From Trichoplax sp. H2 (Eukaryota > Placozoa > Uniplacotomia > Trichoplacea), in the NCBI GenBank assembly GCA_003344405.1, contig NOWV01000029.1, positions 372,001 through 436,000 on the forward strand: a stretch of DNA of 64,000 bases, read 5' to 3'. Shown piece by piece: positions 40,401-53,363 of this stretch. Made by a program: the position numbers and the translations under genes. Every line of letters begins with the position of its first letter. Within the stretch, counting starts at the first letter, position 1. The notes under the pieces were generated by a model. It worked only from the letters and a program-made list of their open reading frames with translations, ran no database searches and was not told the origin of the DNA.

Positions 40401-40555
40401 TGTAGACTTGAAAACTCCACTGTCTAATCCTCATACTACTCTCCATTAAGTTAATATAGACGTGCAGTAATCCATTTCAACTGAGTCTAATATAGGCTGA
40501 GAGCATTTTCCATCTCGTTTTCGTAATAATACATTCAATTTAACTCAAGACAACC
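37499..40555. other. Divergent intergenic region between RPB3 (-) and Slo1 (+)
   Basis: About 3.1 kb between two divergent start codons. It holds three diverged copies of a block anchored by AGAATGAGCTAAA.GC (about 37887, 38062, 38320), a GA microsatellite near 38228, a run of 11 C at 38888-38898 and a two-copy diverged repeat of about 230 bp at 39715-40100. The 84-codon minus frame at 38648-38902 begins beside the C run and looks spurious. Both promoters must lie here, but I cannot point to elements. Confidence 0.5.
39715..40100. repeat. Diverged two-copy repeat, about 230-bp unit
   Basis: Copies are anchored by AATCAATCACGTTCAACAAT-like sequence at about 39728 and 39948. Each is followed by a TTCCATGCTCAAAT.GAGTTTTT-type block and CTATAGAT.ATT. 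Confidence 0.65.
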
Positions 40556-43500
40556 ATGATTCTTCCAAAGACTTGCTTTTACGTCACCAATTGGTGGGTC
40601 TTTATCGCTAGTAGTGCAGCAACTTTTTTGGGTGGCCTAATTATAATTTGGCTAATACGCGTTCTCAACATCGTTTGTTGGAAGAAGAACAAAGTTAATC
40701 CAAATCATCTTCGACCTCTTAACGTTTTCACCAATCAAATCCGCTTACAAGAGTATAAAAACATTAGTTTCTATGCTAGGTTACAACGATTTGCCATTTC
40801 TGTCTCTTCCGGTTATGGTTTCTTAGGGAAGTTATTGGTAAGAGACATTACGAATATATCAAATCTAGCCTTATTTATAGTAAATTTTGCGACTATTTTG
40901 TTGAAAAAATGGGTTAAATTTTTGTTATGAGTTGTTTATGAAATGTTGGGTAGTCTTGCTAGTGAGTGATAGTCGAGTCGTACTTGTGACAAATCAAAGC
41001 TTAAGTTTTCTTCGATTTTTTTCTTGTATCGAGGATATTATTTATTTAGATGTGGTAGAAACTAAAACGAAAATATCCAATTTCAGATAAATAGAATATA
41101 AGACCATATCGAGTGTACTTATATTTTCATTCTGGTGTTAGTCAATTGATACAAAACTAATACGTACTGTAATAACTCTTTTCAATTGCCAATTTTCGCT
41201 TCTTTAATCTTCCCTTAACGCTTTTTGTATATTGTAATCAATATTTATTAGACCATAAAATAGTAATTGTTCAAAGTCTATCCTGCATCTCTTGATAGAG
41301 ATTTTCTCTTGAAACAAACGAAAGGCGAAAAACTTTTCATACGATTTAGCAATTATAACTATAGTCTTAAAATACTTCAATTATACGTACATTCAATGAA
41401 ATTACGTAAGAAAGTCTAATTAACGATGACAAGTTGTACTTATGTGATACGTGGACTAATTTCTTATATAAGCGTAATCAAAATGGAATATTTGAAATAT
41501 CTTTATAATTAATTTCACCTCGTACTCCAGTTTGATAACCCTTAAGCTAGTTGTAACTGGCCTTAGAATCATAGCGGCTATCAACAAATAGTTTCCAAAA
41601 AGTAGTAGCTTAGGATAGGAAAAGAAAATAAATCAAAAAGTAAAGAGTTTATACGACACTCTACTCTTTTTCTTTCTTTTTGACATTTTGCATAAGTGTA
41701 TTTACATGGCATTAAGATGATAAAATCCTCACCCGATTGTCTACTACGGAGGTTTCTTGCAAACATGTCAACGCTATCAGTATTGTATAATGTTTGTAAT
41801 AAGAAGCCTACTGTGATTCAATTCTTAAAATTAGCCCAGATGTAAGATTTTGATTTAGAGTAGGTTATATCATCTATTGGAATGAAGTATAGTTTGTTTT
41901 TTGTTGCTTACTTTCCTTGATCAAATTATGGACAACTCAAATTCTCCAAGAAAGAAATTTTCTCTATTTTTACCATTTATTACAGTTTATCTACAAAAGT
42001 AAAAATTCAGACGATCTGTTTAATATAAAATGTGCTTTATGTAGTATTGTTAAGAAGGTTTGATTATTTATTACTTGAATTAAGAATCCTTTAGGCAGAC
42101 TTTTGACTTCAATTAATAATTTCCATTATGCTTGTTTGATTCTATATTCTAATTTTGTTTGTAATATAACTAATTTTGCCATGACTGATAAAATTGATTT
42201 TATTCAATGTTTACCTATCAAGCTATTTAAACTACGGGTGTCTATTTATAATATTGTTTAGGGAAATTCATGCTACAATATTTAGAGTTTTTTGTTGCCT
42301 CTTTCCATATTGTAATGGTGTATAGGAGTCGATAGTATAAACTTTTTGATATGAAATTCGTACTCTAGTAGTTATTATAATAAGTGACATTTAATTTTCA
42401 GTTTATAGAATTATAATTTAGCGATTTCGTACGCGGTAACGTTTCCTTATTAATATCAGCAATAAGCCCTTGTCAGAACGAATGGAATAAATTACTTCTG
42501 TAGTACAAATTTTTATCACAGTGCATACTTTCGATTTGTTATTCAAGAATTTTTAATCATGTGCCGAATTAGACGATTATAACAGCAGATTTCTACACAA
42601 ATGTAAATACTGCACATACAATTGGCCATAAAGTATCATGCGATGAAATAAAACTGATGTACTTCCGTCGTTTTCGTTTTAGGGAATCTTAAATATTCTT
42701 GCCAGTTTGGGGGTATTGACGCTGTATGTTTTACAGACTTACAAGTAAGTGTAAATACCTTTTGGTTCGCGATTAATCTTCAAAATGAATATTTTTAATA
42801 TTCAGGACGTTAAATTTATATCATACTTTTCACTCTGAACTTAATACTCGTATGTTCATAATGATTTAGTGTCAATAAGAATTGTGTCCTTGCTTGGAAA
42901 AATTATCTATTTCAAGCTGAATTTTCTACCAATATGTTCCTCTTAGGTTTCTTCTTTGTTCGAGTAAGTTGTAACTATGTCTACATCTGGTAAATTAGTT
43001 CATTGGAAAGATAATTTATAAATTGTTGTAGTCGCAAAGTTCTACTACTGTCAATTCCTTAGAACTTGGTAAATAATGGGTAAAATTTTTCTATTAATTG
43101 GGTGATAATCACGTTAACAAACTTTTATAAATATAAAAAGTTATAGTGATTTATCTCGAGGGAATGATTGTAGCTCATCTAATAATTTTTTTTTGCTTTT
43201 ACAACGTATAATTAGTTTTCGATTTATTTTGCACTGTATTCAAATATATAATTTTTGATACCAATTGTTCCTATTAATGTAGTTACCCTGATCAAAGTTA
43301 GTAGTATGAAATGCTTGAATAGATATGATTAGGATTATAATTGACGCTGTTAATAGTGCTTTCTAATTTGTGATCCGTTGCAGGTTGCTACGGTAATGTT
43401 TAATTATATTATGATAACAATGGCTCATTAAACCATATATTGTAATTCAATTGCAACGGATTGCCTCATTAAGCAAAATAGCAACATGATCTATACAACT

Positions 43501-46500
43501 AGACTTGTAGCATCATTTTTCAAATGCAATAGCAAGATGCGATTTCTTAGAAATGATAATAGTTATGACCGTTTATTGCAGTTATTAGGAGCAGTAGATA
43601 AGATTGCTTTTTGGGTGGATCTCAACTCCATTGTGGACATGTTGACTATTCCACCTATCATTGTGGCCGCTCTTCTAAACTCGGATTGGCAAGGTAACTA
43701 TAAATTAAGAACGATTTCTGGTATTCTAATGTAAAATTGCTTTCATGAAATCTATCTAATTACCATTAAAAGCAAAATAATAGCTACAATTAAGGTAGAT
43801 AATATTAGTAAATATTCTTTAACAATAAGTTATTTCAATACATGATACTGTACTATCATGTTAGTAATGCCTTTTTAAAGGCTGCTGAAAGTGGTTCTTA
43901 GTGGTCTGAGACTATATGTATTGGATCAATTTTCAAAATGTAGTATTGCTCTCCATTGCTTGCAAATCAAAGTTGCTTCATTAACTTTAATTCTATACAT
44001 GTTATCATATGTTTCAGAATCTTTCTATTCCGTTGTAATTCTATTTATTCACTATTAAATCAATTGCATTATCAATCATTACGGGATATGGCTTTACAGT
44101 AACTACATAATGCCTCTATGTCGGTTAATTTTCATTTGTATTGTATTTACACTACTATAAGTTTTCTGTTTAAGTCCTGTAAGGCTAATATAGACTCACG
44201 TTTCTAAGCGTTACTTCTAATCTATAGATGTCTGCATATTTATGCTTATGCAGTTCTTCTTAACGTTATCATACTTACAATGCATTTTACAACTTCCAAT
44301 ATTGTTCGTATTAAGTTCTAATTTTACGTATTATGTATGCATTTATTATTATACACTTTTTGACCTCAGTAATCGCTATTTATACAAATTTGTGAGAACA
44401 TATTGGCAATAACTATAATAATCTTTTTTAGTAATATTTTATGTATCATTCTTATAAATTAATTTTTGTTTAAAATAGGTCTAAAATTTTGTCGGTCTTT
44501 AATAATATGTAAAATTCCTGATACTTTACGATATTTTGGTATACTAGCGTCAAGGTAAGGTACCTAGCGATGCTAGGTTAACAATATCAGCATAAAATAT
44601 TTTAATTACTGCAAAGAAGATATTATGGATTCTTAACTTGACTTTTGTTGTAGTGAACGGACAAAGGTGGCAAAGATGATTTGTAATATCACTGGTTGGT
44701 GGTTAGCAGCTGCCGGAGCATTTCATTTGGTTAGTTGGATTATACAGTAAATAGTAGATGCAAGCTTATAGTTACATCGTCCATTCATGACATATCTGTT
44801 AGTAGAGATGACTGAAGAGTAACCGCAAAGTAGTAGAAAGATTTTGCTAATTAGACTGTACTAATAGTAATTATGGAATATACAATATACGCCTATACCA
44901 CAGATTGAGACCAATGGAGACCCTTGGAATGTTCCTTCGAATGCTCGTACCATTAGCTATTTCGAGAGTGTTTGGTATCATATGGTAAGATACGTTTATG
45001 TGTTTTTTCAACGTTAAATTTAAAGTTGAAGAATTAATCAATTCCATATATGTTTAGTTATAAATGTTAGATAAACACCCAATTGGTGACCTACTAGTAA
45101 AGTATTCACGGTTTTATGTACGTGTTCGTTTTACTATATCATTTGTACTTTTATTATAGGTTACAATGTCAACTGTAGGGTATGGTGATATAGTTCCTAA
45201 CACTATTCTTGGGAGAGTCTTTGCCATGATATTTATCATAGGAGGATTGGTACGCGAATAATATGATGATTACAATCTAGGACAAAAAATTTAAGATTTG
45301 CGTTCGTTATGTCTATAATAAGATAGACTTAATGTTTTTGCATACATATATTTATTTATTTTCTGTTATTTACAGGCTTTATTCGGTAGCTATATTCCGT
45401 TACTTGCTGAGATTTTATTTAGCAAGACAAAATATCAAGGTCGCTATATTCGCGCTAGTGAAAAGACGTAAGCCCAAGATGATACAATAACAGAATATCT
45501 ATGAAACTTCTACTCCATGATTTGATGTAAAATAGATTTCAGTGTTGTAGGAAAATATGAAATTATAGCTAATAATATTCTAATTAATGAACAAAATTGC
45601 TAGGCATATTATCGTAAGTGGTTGCATTAATGGTGATAATGCAAAAAATTTTTTACGAGATTTCTTCCATAAAGATCGTGTGAAGGGCAATATTAAAGTC
45701 GTTTTCTTGAGCAAGTAAGTCGAATAGTGTACTGTATTATTTGAATTAAGCGAAGATTTTATTACCTTGATATTAGACTTTATGATCTAAATATAGATTA
45801 CATACGATTATATGTTGATTATTTCTTAATCATATACAAACTTTCTCAGCTGTGCTAGTTTTACTGTAATATCACACTATTACAGATTATTTGATTTATG
45901 ATTATTCCTAAATATAGAAATAAACCTTCGCCTAAGATGGAAGAGGTCCTGAAAAAGAATTTTGCTTCAACGTTATACTTACAAGGTTCAGTGCTAGAGC
46001 CAGAAGATTTGGACCGAGTAGCGGTGGGCTATTTAATTTTGTAGCTATTGAATCGCATTCCAATATTTGTGTTAGCGGAACTTTTATTTATGCTCCTATT
46101 TTTATTTATTAACAGATCAAAGAAGCCAATGCTTGCATCATCCTGTGTGATAAATCTTGTGCAGATCCTGAGCGAGATGATGCAGAAAATGTCATGAGGT
46201 AGAGTTATTTGCCGCTGAGATTTGTTGAGATGACCAAAAAAGTTTTTAATGTAACCTGTATTGGAATTACAACGTAGGGTCATTGCTATCAAAAATTATA
46301 TGCCATATATGAAAGTCATTGTGCAAATCAACCGATATAAAAGTAGATCTGTATTACAAAATATTCCTAGTTGGAGGCCAGAGAAGGGAGATGCTGTCAT
46401 TTGTCTGAGTAGTGTAAGCTAGCTAAAGAATTATCTTGACATTTCTGCAAGCACATTCTGTAAATCGATTAATTAGTTGAGTACACTTATATTTATTCTT

Positions 46501-49500
46501 TTAGCTAAAACTTGGATTATTTGCTCAAAGTTGTTACAGTCCAGGCTTTTCCACATTAATGACCAATATCTTAACAACTCGATCTACCAATGGAGTAAGA
46601 TAGTTATCCGTTATAGTTAACAATTGTGAAACAAATATTTTGATATATTTATGTATCTTGTCGTTTTACAATATTGATTGTTTAATCATAGGAATCAGCT
46701 TGGCATTCTGGAGATTGGCTTTCACAGTACACAAATGGAAGCGCTCATGAATTATATACCAGAAAGCTATCCGCAGCTTTTCATGGCTTATCATTTGCAG
46801 TAACTGCCGAGTAAATATTTATAACTTTTCATTATATGTTACCAGATGCTGCCAGTAAAAATTGCTACGCAAATATTGTTTTTGATACATGATTATTATT
46901 ATTTATTCATTTAGAGTATGTTATCGTCAGTTGAACTTGCTACTACTTGCAATCGAGTTTAAGGACCCTATTACTAGAGAAAGAAAGTAAGTTGTAAATA
47001 CGTAATAATAAAATGAGGTTGGCATGCATAACGTATGTACTTAGTAAGAATAAATAACTGTCTAAAGGATTGAGATGAATTAAGATACAAATAATGTTCT
47101 TACTGTACTTTTCATCGATTAATTCTAATTTATAGATCTGTTGCTGTTGTACCTTAATAAACTGTCTCATTCCTTTGGTAATTCAATGCTTTTTTCTTAG
47201 ATTTTACGTCAATCCTTCTAGCAAGGAAGCTATTATTACCGAGAATACGTTCGGCTACTTTATTACTGATTCTTCAAGAGATACTAGAAGGTAAAGTTAG
47301 TAGTTAAAAGTGTAGCGAGGGAATTTTGGACTAAAATGATTTAATATATTAGCTAGGCATCCTTGGTATTATTATTAATTTGTTTCTCTGGTTTAGAATA
47401 GATACTAAGATCACATTATATAATCAAAAGATCAGTCTCTAAAGTTAACTGTAATACTTATACAGATTTGTAGTTTTATCGTCTGTTCTAAAGATTATAA
47501 TCTAACTTTTAGGGCGTTTGATTATTGCGGCACTTGCCATGCTGATATTCTTGATCCGAAGAAAATTCTTAAATGCCATTGTAAAAATGGTAATAAAGTG
47601 CTTATAGAATATTTTTATACTGAATATCGTTGTGTTCATATGAAAGATGTAGTATAGCATATAAAATTTTTCAAAATATGTATCTAAACTCATGAATTAT
47701 ATATATTAGCATCTTAAACCTATGATAACTTGGTTCATCTTGTTTATTTCACAGTGGGGTTATTTCAAGGCAATTCCGTAATTCCAAATCCTAACAGTAT
47801 AAAAGCGAGTAATGGGCTTGCTTCCACATCTCGTCAGTATGACAATCAACGTGACAGTATAGTAAAAAAGTCAATGCATCTATTGGAAGATGCAGCTGGG
47901 TGTCCTGTTAGAGATTTTGCTTTTGACTCGACTGGGATGTTTTACTGGTCCAAGAAAAAAGAACTTGAAGATGTTATACTGGTAATTTGCTTCGACCTTT
48001 AACACGTCATGGGAAGATATCAACTTTATATTTTGGATGCATATTGCTGTATTAGTGGTTATATAATGTTGTAGCATGAATTATTTATCTATATATTAGT
48101 TGAAACAATCGAAAATTAGGAAGATAATTACTGTGGCTATTATATAGTACTGATGTATTTTTAATTTGAGATTTATAAGTACTTATGTGAATTATCTTTA
48201 TAAATTTACATTTTAAGGATCGTGATACCGTCTACGAAGATATGCATAGCCATGTTGTTATATGTGCCTATGGCGATGATAATACAGCTCCTGTTGGCTT
48301 AGCAGCCATTGTAAGAATTAAATTTGTTTTTAAAATTTACTTACTATTATTTTTAGTAATATTAATCAATCCAGTTTTGTTTTGCTTTCATAAGATACTA
48401 TGAATTTACTTATATCAACTTACGGTTTGATTTATTCTGATAATTAGATTGGACCTCTTAGAACATCAAATATTCCCATTGATGAACTAAAAACAATTAT
48501 TATACTAGGTGATATCCAGTATATTAGAAAAGATGTAAGTGTCTTTTAGATAGCGCGTACTGAAGTAGATAAAAATTTATATGTGGATGATAGTTATAGG
48601 CCATTTTAAAATTTTTGTTGGTTTGTAGTGAAGGTATGAATAGCGTACAGTTATCTGGTATACGATTTAATGCTTTAAATATGTTTTCGGATCTGTGCGG
48701 CGATTGTAACTGTTTATATAATATAATTCTTATTTAGTGGGAAAACATCTGCAACTTTCACAATGTCTATGTGATGCATGTAAGTTCATAAATGTGTATT
48801 TTGCAATGGTATAAATGTATACTGTAGATTATAGCACATAGAAAGATGATATAAATTAAATATTTAGATTTATATGGAATTCGTTTTTATTCTTTGTTGT
48901 TCTAATTTACTTTAAACACTTACTTCTCAAAAATAATTAATTTTTGATATTTTTACAGGGCTCGCCTCTACGACGTGGAGATATCCGATCTGTAAACATT
49001 AACCTGTGTGATATGTGTATTGTATTGGCGATTAAAACTAAATTCGATATTGACGATCCATTTCTGGAGGATAGGGAGTCAATATTAGCCTCTCTTAATA
49101 TCAAAGCAACTGATTTTAAACCAATTGATTTACCTGATAAAGAAATCATTGGCGGTGTGTTTAATCGACCTGGTGGTGTACCAACAAAGGGACATCAAGT
49201 TCCTATGTTAATTGATCTAGGTAATGTGTTACAGTACTTATGCAGAAACAGTATCGTGGCCTATAGGAAAATCAATACTATATTAAGAAAGGTTTTATAC
49301 TGTTTTATTACATTTAGTTAACGGAGATAATGTCGAATTTGTTGACGATGATGATGATGATGATCCAGATCTAGAGGTTCATTTAACTCAACCATTTGCG
49401 TGTGGCACTGCATTTGCATCAACCGTACTAGATAGTTTGACAAGTATGGTAAGTAGGAAAGCTAAACTAAAATTTAAAACGCGCAAAATTATCATCAATT

Positions 49501-50640
49501 CTTTGAGAACACAAAGGTTTTTACTAGTAGAAAGTATTTCTGCATTATGTATACTATATTATTAAGATGGAATTACAATTTTTTGTTTCATGTAGGTTTA
49601 TTATAATAGATCATGTTTAAGTATCATTAAAGGGTTAGTTACTGGTACATTTACTCAAGAGTTAGAACGTCAACTTGCTGAATATAGCCGCTTACAGCCC
49701 GGTAGTAATCTATCATGTGAATTTTTGCAATCATCTCGTGATCGCTGTCGAGTTTCACAATTAGGCTTAAATGAAATGCCTTTGGCAGAATTTGCTGTTA
49801 ATTCACAAGGGGTTCGTATATTCTCTGATATTGTATATTTGCAATTGTATGATCGTTTACATTTATTAGGACGTATAATGTACGCATTGGAGGACAATTT
49901 TTAACTATGACTGAAAATTCTTCTCTTAGGAGGTAGCTACTTGTTCTTTTGGAGAATTATTCAGTTTCGCTATGAGGACATACTCTATTATGTGTTTGGG
50001 AGTTTATCGATTGAAAAACACCGATCCTCGAAGTTTATGCAGGAAACGTTTTGTGATTACATTACCACCTAGTAGGTTTATAGTTCTTCCAAGTGACAGA
50101 ATATTTGTGTTAGTTCCGTTTCATATCAAACTACCAGTTCACGCTAGAAATCAACAACCACTTACCAGACCAAAAAGTAAAGGCAAAAGTGTTACAACTA
50201 AGAATACGCGAACGGTGGCGACTCAAACAGAAACAGAATTAAATCCGGTGACTGCACAAACAGCACCATATGTGTCAATGCCAATTGAAGATGCTACCAT
50301 ATTAACTGACCAGATACAGCCTGATGGCTTTCTTGTACATAAGCTTTCGTCAAGAAATTTGGTTGTAACTCCGGGTAGCAATGATTATAACCATTTTCGT
50401 CATTATTCAAATGACCCTCTCACATATAACAACGATTATCGAAGCGTAAGCACTCTTCCTTCAGTTTACTCTCATGATAGTAAATTATATGAACCTGTTT
50501 CACTTGATCAAAGACCTCTTACGTCTGGATTATATGAACGTAGTCGTGAAAGGAGAAGTAAAAAGAGCAAGAAGAATAAAGCTGAGAAAGAACGTTATCC
50601 TATGATGCAATTATACGAAATTGGTTCAGTAGACACTTAA
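40556..50640 (+). CDS. KCNMA1: Slo1 / BK large-conductance Ca2+-activated K+ channel alpha subunit
   Basis: Twenty-six exons with closing phases: 40556-40837, 42683-42744, 42870-42963, 43582-43693, 44479-44554, 44654-44729, 44904-44984, 45160-45249, 45376-45467, 45604-45714, 45918-46023, 46116-46198, 46278-46413, 46505-46594, 46692-46810, 46915-46986, 47201-47290, 47513-47589, 47755-47981, 48218-48310, 48448-48534, 48738-48779, 48959-49220, 49318-49448, 49596-49811, 49930-50640. Length is 1205 residues. It is a plasma-membrane K+ channel. Order: extracellular N-terminus; S0 ([16 protein letters not shown]); S1-S4; S5-pore with filter TVGYGD (266-271); RCK1; RCK2 with a calcium bowl of seven Asp (863-869); long basic tail. 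RCK1 Ca2+ residues D346 and E537 (human D367, E535) are kept, as is heme-type motif CGTCH. Odd: S4 R213 is Ile192, D133 is Gln112, the Mg2+ site is lost, and pore-ring E321 is Leu300. The Ca2+ bowl makes Slo1, not Slo2 or Slo3, the best call. Confidence 0.95.
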
Positions 50641-51940
50641 GTGTGATTAATTTACCTCTTTTCGGCGAATTTGAATACATACGAGATTGTACAGTATATT
50701 GTATAAAATCAGTGTATATGTTTGTTATCGTGCATTATTCATTAATGGAAAGCTGTATGTCGGTCAGATGCATACAATTAATTGATCAAGAAGATAGCAA
50801 TATATATAATTCACTGTACACCAAATTGAGAAAATTTCCATGTTTCCTGCACTTTCTGAGCTAATTCTATACAAATTGGAAATATACTTGATGTGGTAGA
50901 GTGCAATATAATATATATAATCGAAGGCTTATGTTGGTATATATGCTACTGGATATATTGATACCATTTATTAGCTTATATTGGTCAACTGTTACGATTG
51001 CTTGAAAGGCTAATCTTAATACTACACTGCTCGTATATACTAAAGAATTTTACTAAGCATATCCAAGAATAGTATTTTGCTACAAATATAAAACAACATA
51101 CGCCTATTTATGATTTTATTACACACTACAAAAATATCCAGCTAAAATATTGACAGTCGTATTTCTTGGAGTATAGATTAAGATTGGTTAAAATAATAAT
51201 TGATGAAATACGTACTCATTTACAACTATTTGACGGCATAACATTTTATATTATTTGAAAATTGTGATGATAAATTCACTTTTAAGCACTATCGATGAGA
51301 ATATTTTTAAGTACTGTATATATCTGTAGTTTTATTTTATGCAGCATCGTCTTTGGATACTGGGTACCGTATCCTGAATATACATACGCGTATACTCGCA
51401 TAGACGCATGTTCGTGGGATAATTAATTTATGAAAATTTTATTCAAGCCGATGCATTTGATACTGCTGCGATATCAATATTTTGATGAATTTTGTTTTTA
51501 TAAAACTAGCCTATTCTATTTCGATTATGATAATTTCAATTTATTTATAGTAGCAGTATTTCTATCAATCAATTCTATTTTCAAGTGTCCAGTACTCATT
51601 TTATATCCATAATTTTATTTATAGTATACAATACTACGCGTATATGAAACGTAATTATTAAGGTATAAATTTTAAATTTATAAGTAAAAGCATTTAGAGT
51701 AATGTCGCCTTGGTTATTGTTGTCTGTCAATAAAGGCAATTATTACAAGATAGAGCTAGTCTGGTACGGTAATACTTTGATTGAATCTCTGTGCTAAGCG
51801 GCAAAGTCTGCATAGGCCTCAAGCCAGGCATCTGTAAAATATGTTTAAATCAATCCGAAAATTCCGCTACTCTTACTACAGTACTGCAAATTGGATAGGA
51901 GTATTTTTAAGTATAGCAGTTGTAGTCCATAAGTTTATCT
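50641..51940. other. Slo1 3' flank, no gene recognised
   Basis: A+T-rich sequence after the Slo1 stop. An AATAAA at about 51728-51733 could be a poly(A) signal for a long 3' UTR, but nothing else supports it. Open frames here are short and have no family features. Confidence 0.4.
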
Positions 51941-52985
51941 CTGACCTCCTCATTATATTCCAGTAGAGGGTAAACCCGAAAGATTTGAACGGGCTTAGAA
52001 CAGTTTACTTTTAATTTTAAAATATTGAGCAAGCTATATGAAATTCATATATACTGAGAGAGCCCCTTCTAGATCTGACCTCCTCATTATAGTCCGGTAG
52101 AGGGTAAACCCGAAAGATTTGAAAGGGCTTAGAATGATTTACTCTTCAATTTTTAAATAGCAAGCTATATGAAATTTATATATATACTGAGAGAGGCCCT
52201 TCTAGATCTACTGTTATAATCTTCCAATAAATTAGAATATGCAGTCGTTAAAGTATAACGTGCGACCGTTAAGTAAAATTCTATGACATTTGTTTAATAA
52301 TGTTTATGATCGTCTATTGGTTTATTTAATTGAGACAGTATTGGTATTACTGTACGTTATAATAATCTCCCAATAAATTAGAATATGCAATCGTTAATGT
52401 ATAACGCGCGACCGTTAAGTAAAATTCTAATTGTATGACATTTGTTTAATAATGTTTATGATCGTCTATTGGTTTTCCCCTTTTAATCAATAAATTAGAA
52501 TATGCAATCNNNNNNNNNNNNNNNNNNNNTCCGGTAGAGGGTAAACCCGAAAGATTTGAAAGGACTTAGAATGATTTACTCTTCAATTTTTAAATAGCAA
52601 GCTATATGAAATTTATATATACTGAGAGAGGCCCTTCTAGATCTACTGTTATAATCTTCCAATAAATTAGAATATGCAGTCGTTAATGTATAACGTGCGA
52701 CCGTTAAGTAAAATTCTAATTGTATGACATTTGTTTAATAATGTTTATGATCGTCTATTGGTTTTCCCCTTTTAATCAATAAATTAGAATATGCAATCAT
52801 TAATGTATAACGTGTGACCGTTAAGTAAAATTCTAATTGTATGACATTTGTTTAATTGTTTATGATCGTCTATTGGTTTTCCCTTTTTAACCAATAAATT
52901 AGAATATGCAATAGTTAATGTATAACGTGCGACCGTTAAGTAAAATTCTAACTGTAGGACATTTGTTTAATAATGTTTATGATCG
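51941..52985. repeat. Composite tandem array (134-bp and about 110-150-bp units) split by a gap
   Basis: The first unit starts CTGACCTCCTCATTATA at 51941 and 52075 and carries GTAGAGGGTAAACCCGAAAG. The second unit, anchored by AATAAATTAGAATATGCA followed by GTATAACGTGCGACCGTTAAG, recurs about six times to 52985. The block 52093-52509 is repeated as 52530-52798 on the other side of the gap, minus about 148 bp, or one unit. Confidence 0.88.
52510..52529. other. Assembly gap (20 N)
   Basis: Twenty N inside the tandem array, again flanked by near-identical sequence. Confidence 0.98.
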
Positions 52986-53013
52986 TCCATTGGTTTAATT
53001 GCGGCAGTATTAG

Positions 53014-53190
53014 TATTACTGTACGGTACTGTAGCACGGTACTGTAGTTCAGTATAGTACAGTAAAGTACGTACAGTGTACAGTATACAGTACTGTAGAG
53101 ATAATATTGTAAAGAAACTGGAAAGTGTGCACAGTGTACAGTGTACAGTATTGCACACATTACAGTATATCGCACAGTACAAGGTATTGT
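53014..53190. repeat. TACTGTA/GTAC palindrome cluster upstream of UBE2C
   Basis: About 175 bp made largely of GTACTGTA, TACAGTGTACAG and TACAGTA units on both strands, able to fold on itself. It ends about 175 bp before the UBE2C start codon at 53364, so it may overlap the promoter or 5' UTR. Open frames found in it are artefacts of the repeat. Confidence 0.8.
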
Positions 53191-53363
53191 ATGCAACGGA
53201 AAAATTCAATTTAAAAAATTAAAAATATCAAATCGAGTGTTGATATTTTTGATCGATAGCGACAGAGCACCGCACACGCAGCAGAAGGAGAAAAGAATTT
53301 CATTTTACAATCATTGCATTACTGTTCATGTTATTATAAGAAAGATCAATTCTATCACAGATC

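Noticed and set aside
43486-43581. In-frame 5' extension of the Slo1 S2-S3 exon (start [10 protein letters not shown])
   Set aside because: It is not a membrane segment and does not match Slo1. The acceptor TTGCAG at 43576-43581 joins cleanly to the S2 exon ending at 42963 and restores the conserved segment.
49670-49897. 75-codon minus-strand open frame
   Set aside because: Antisense shadow of a Slo1 RCK2 exon.
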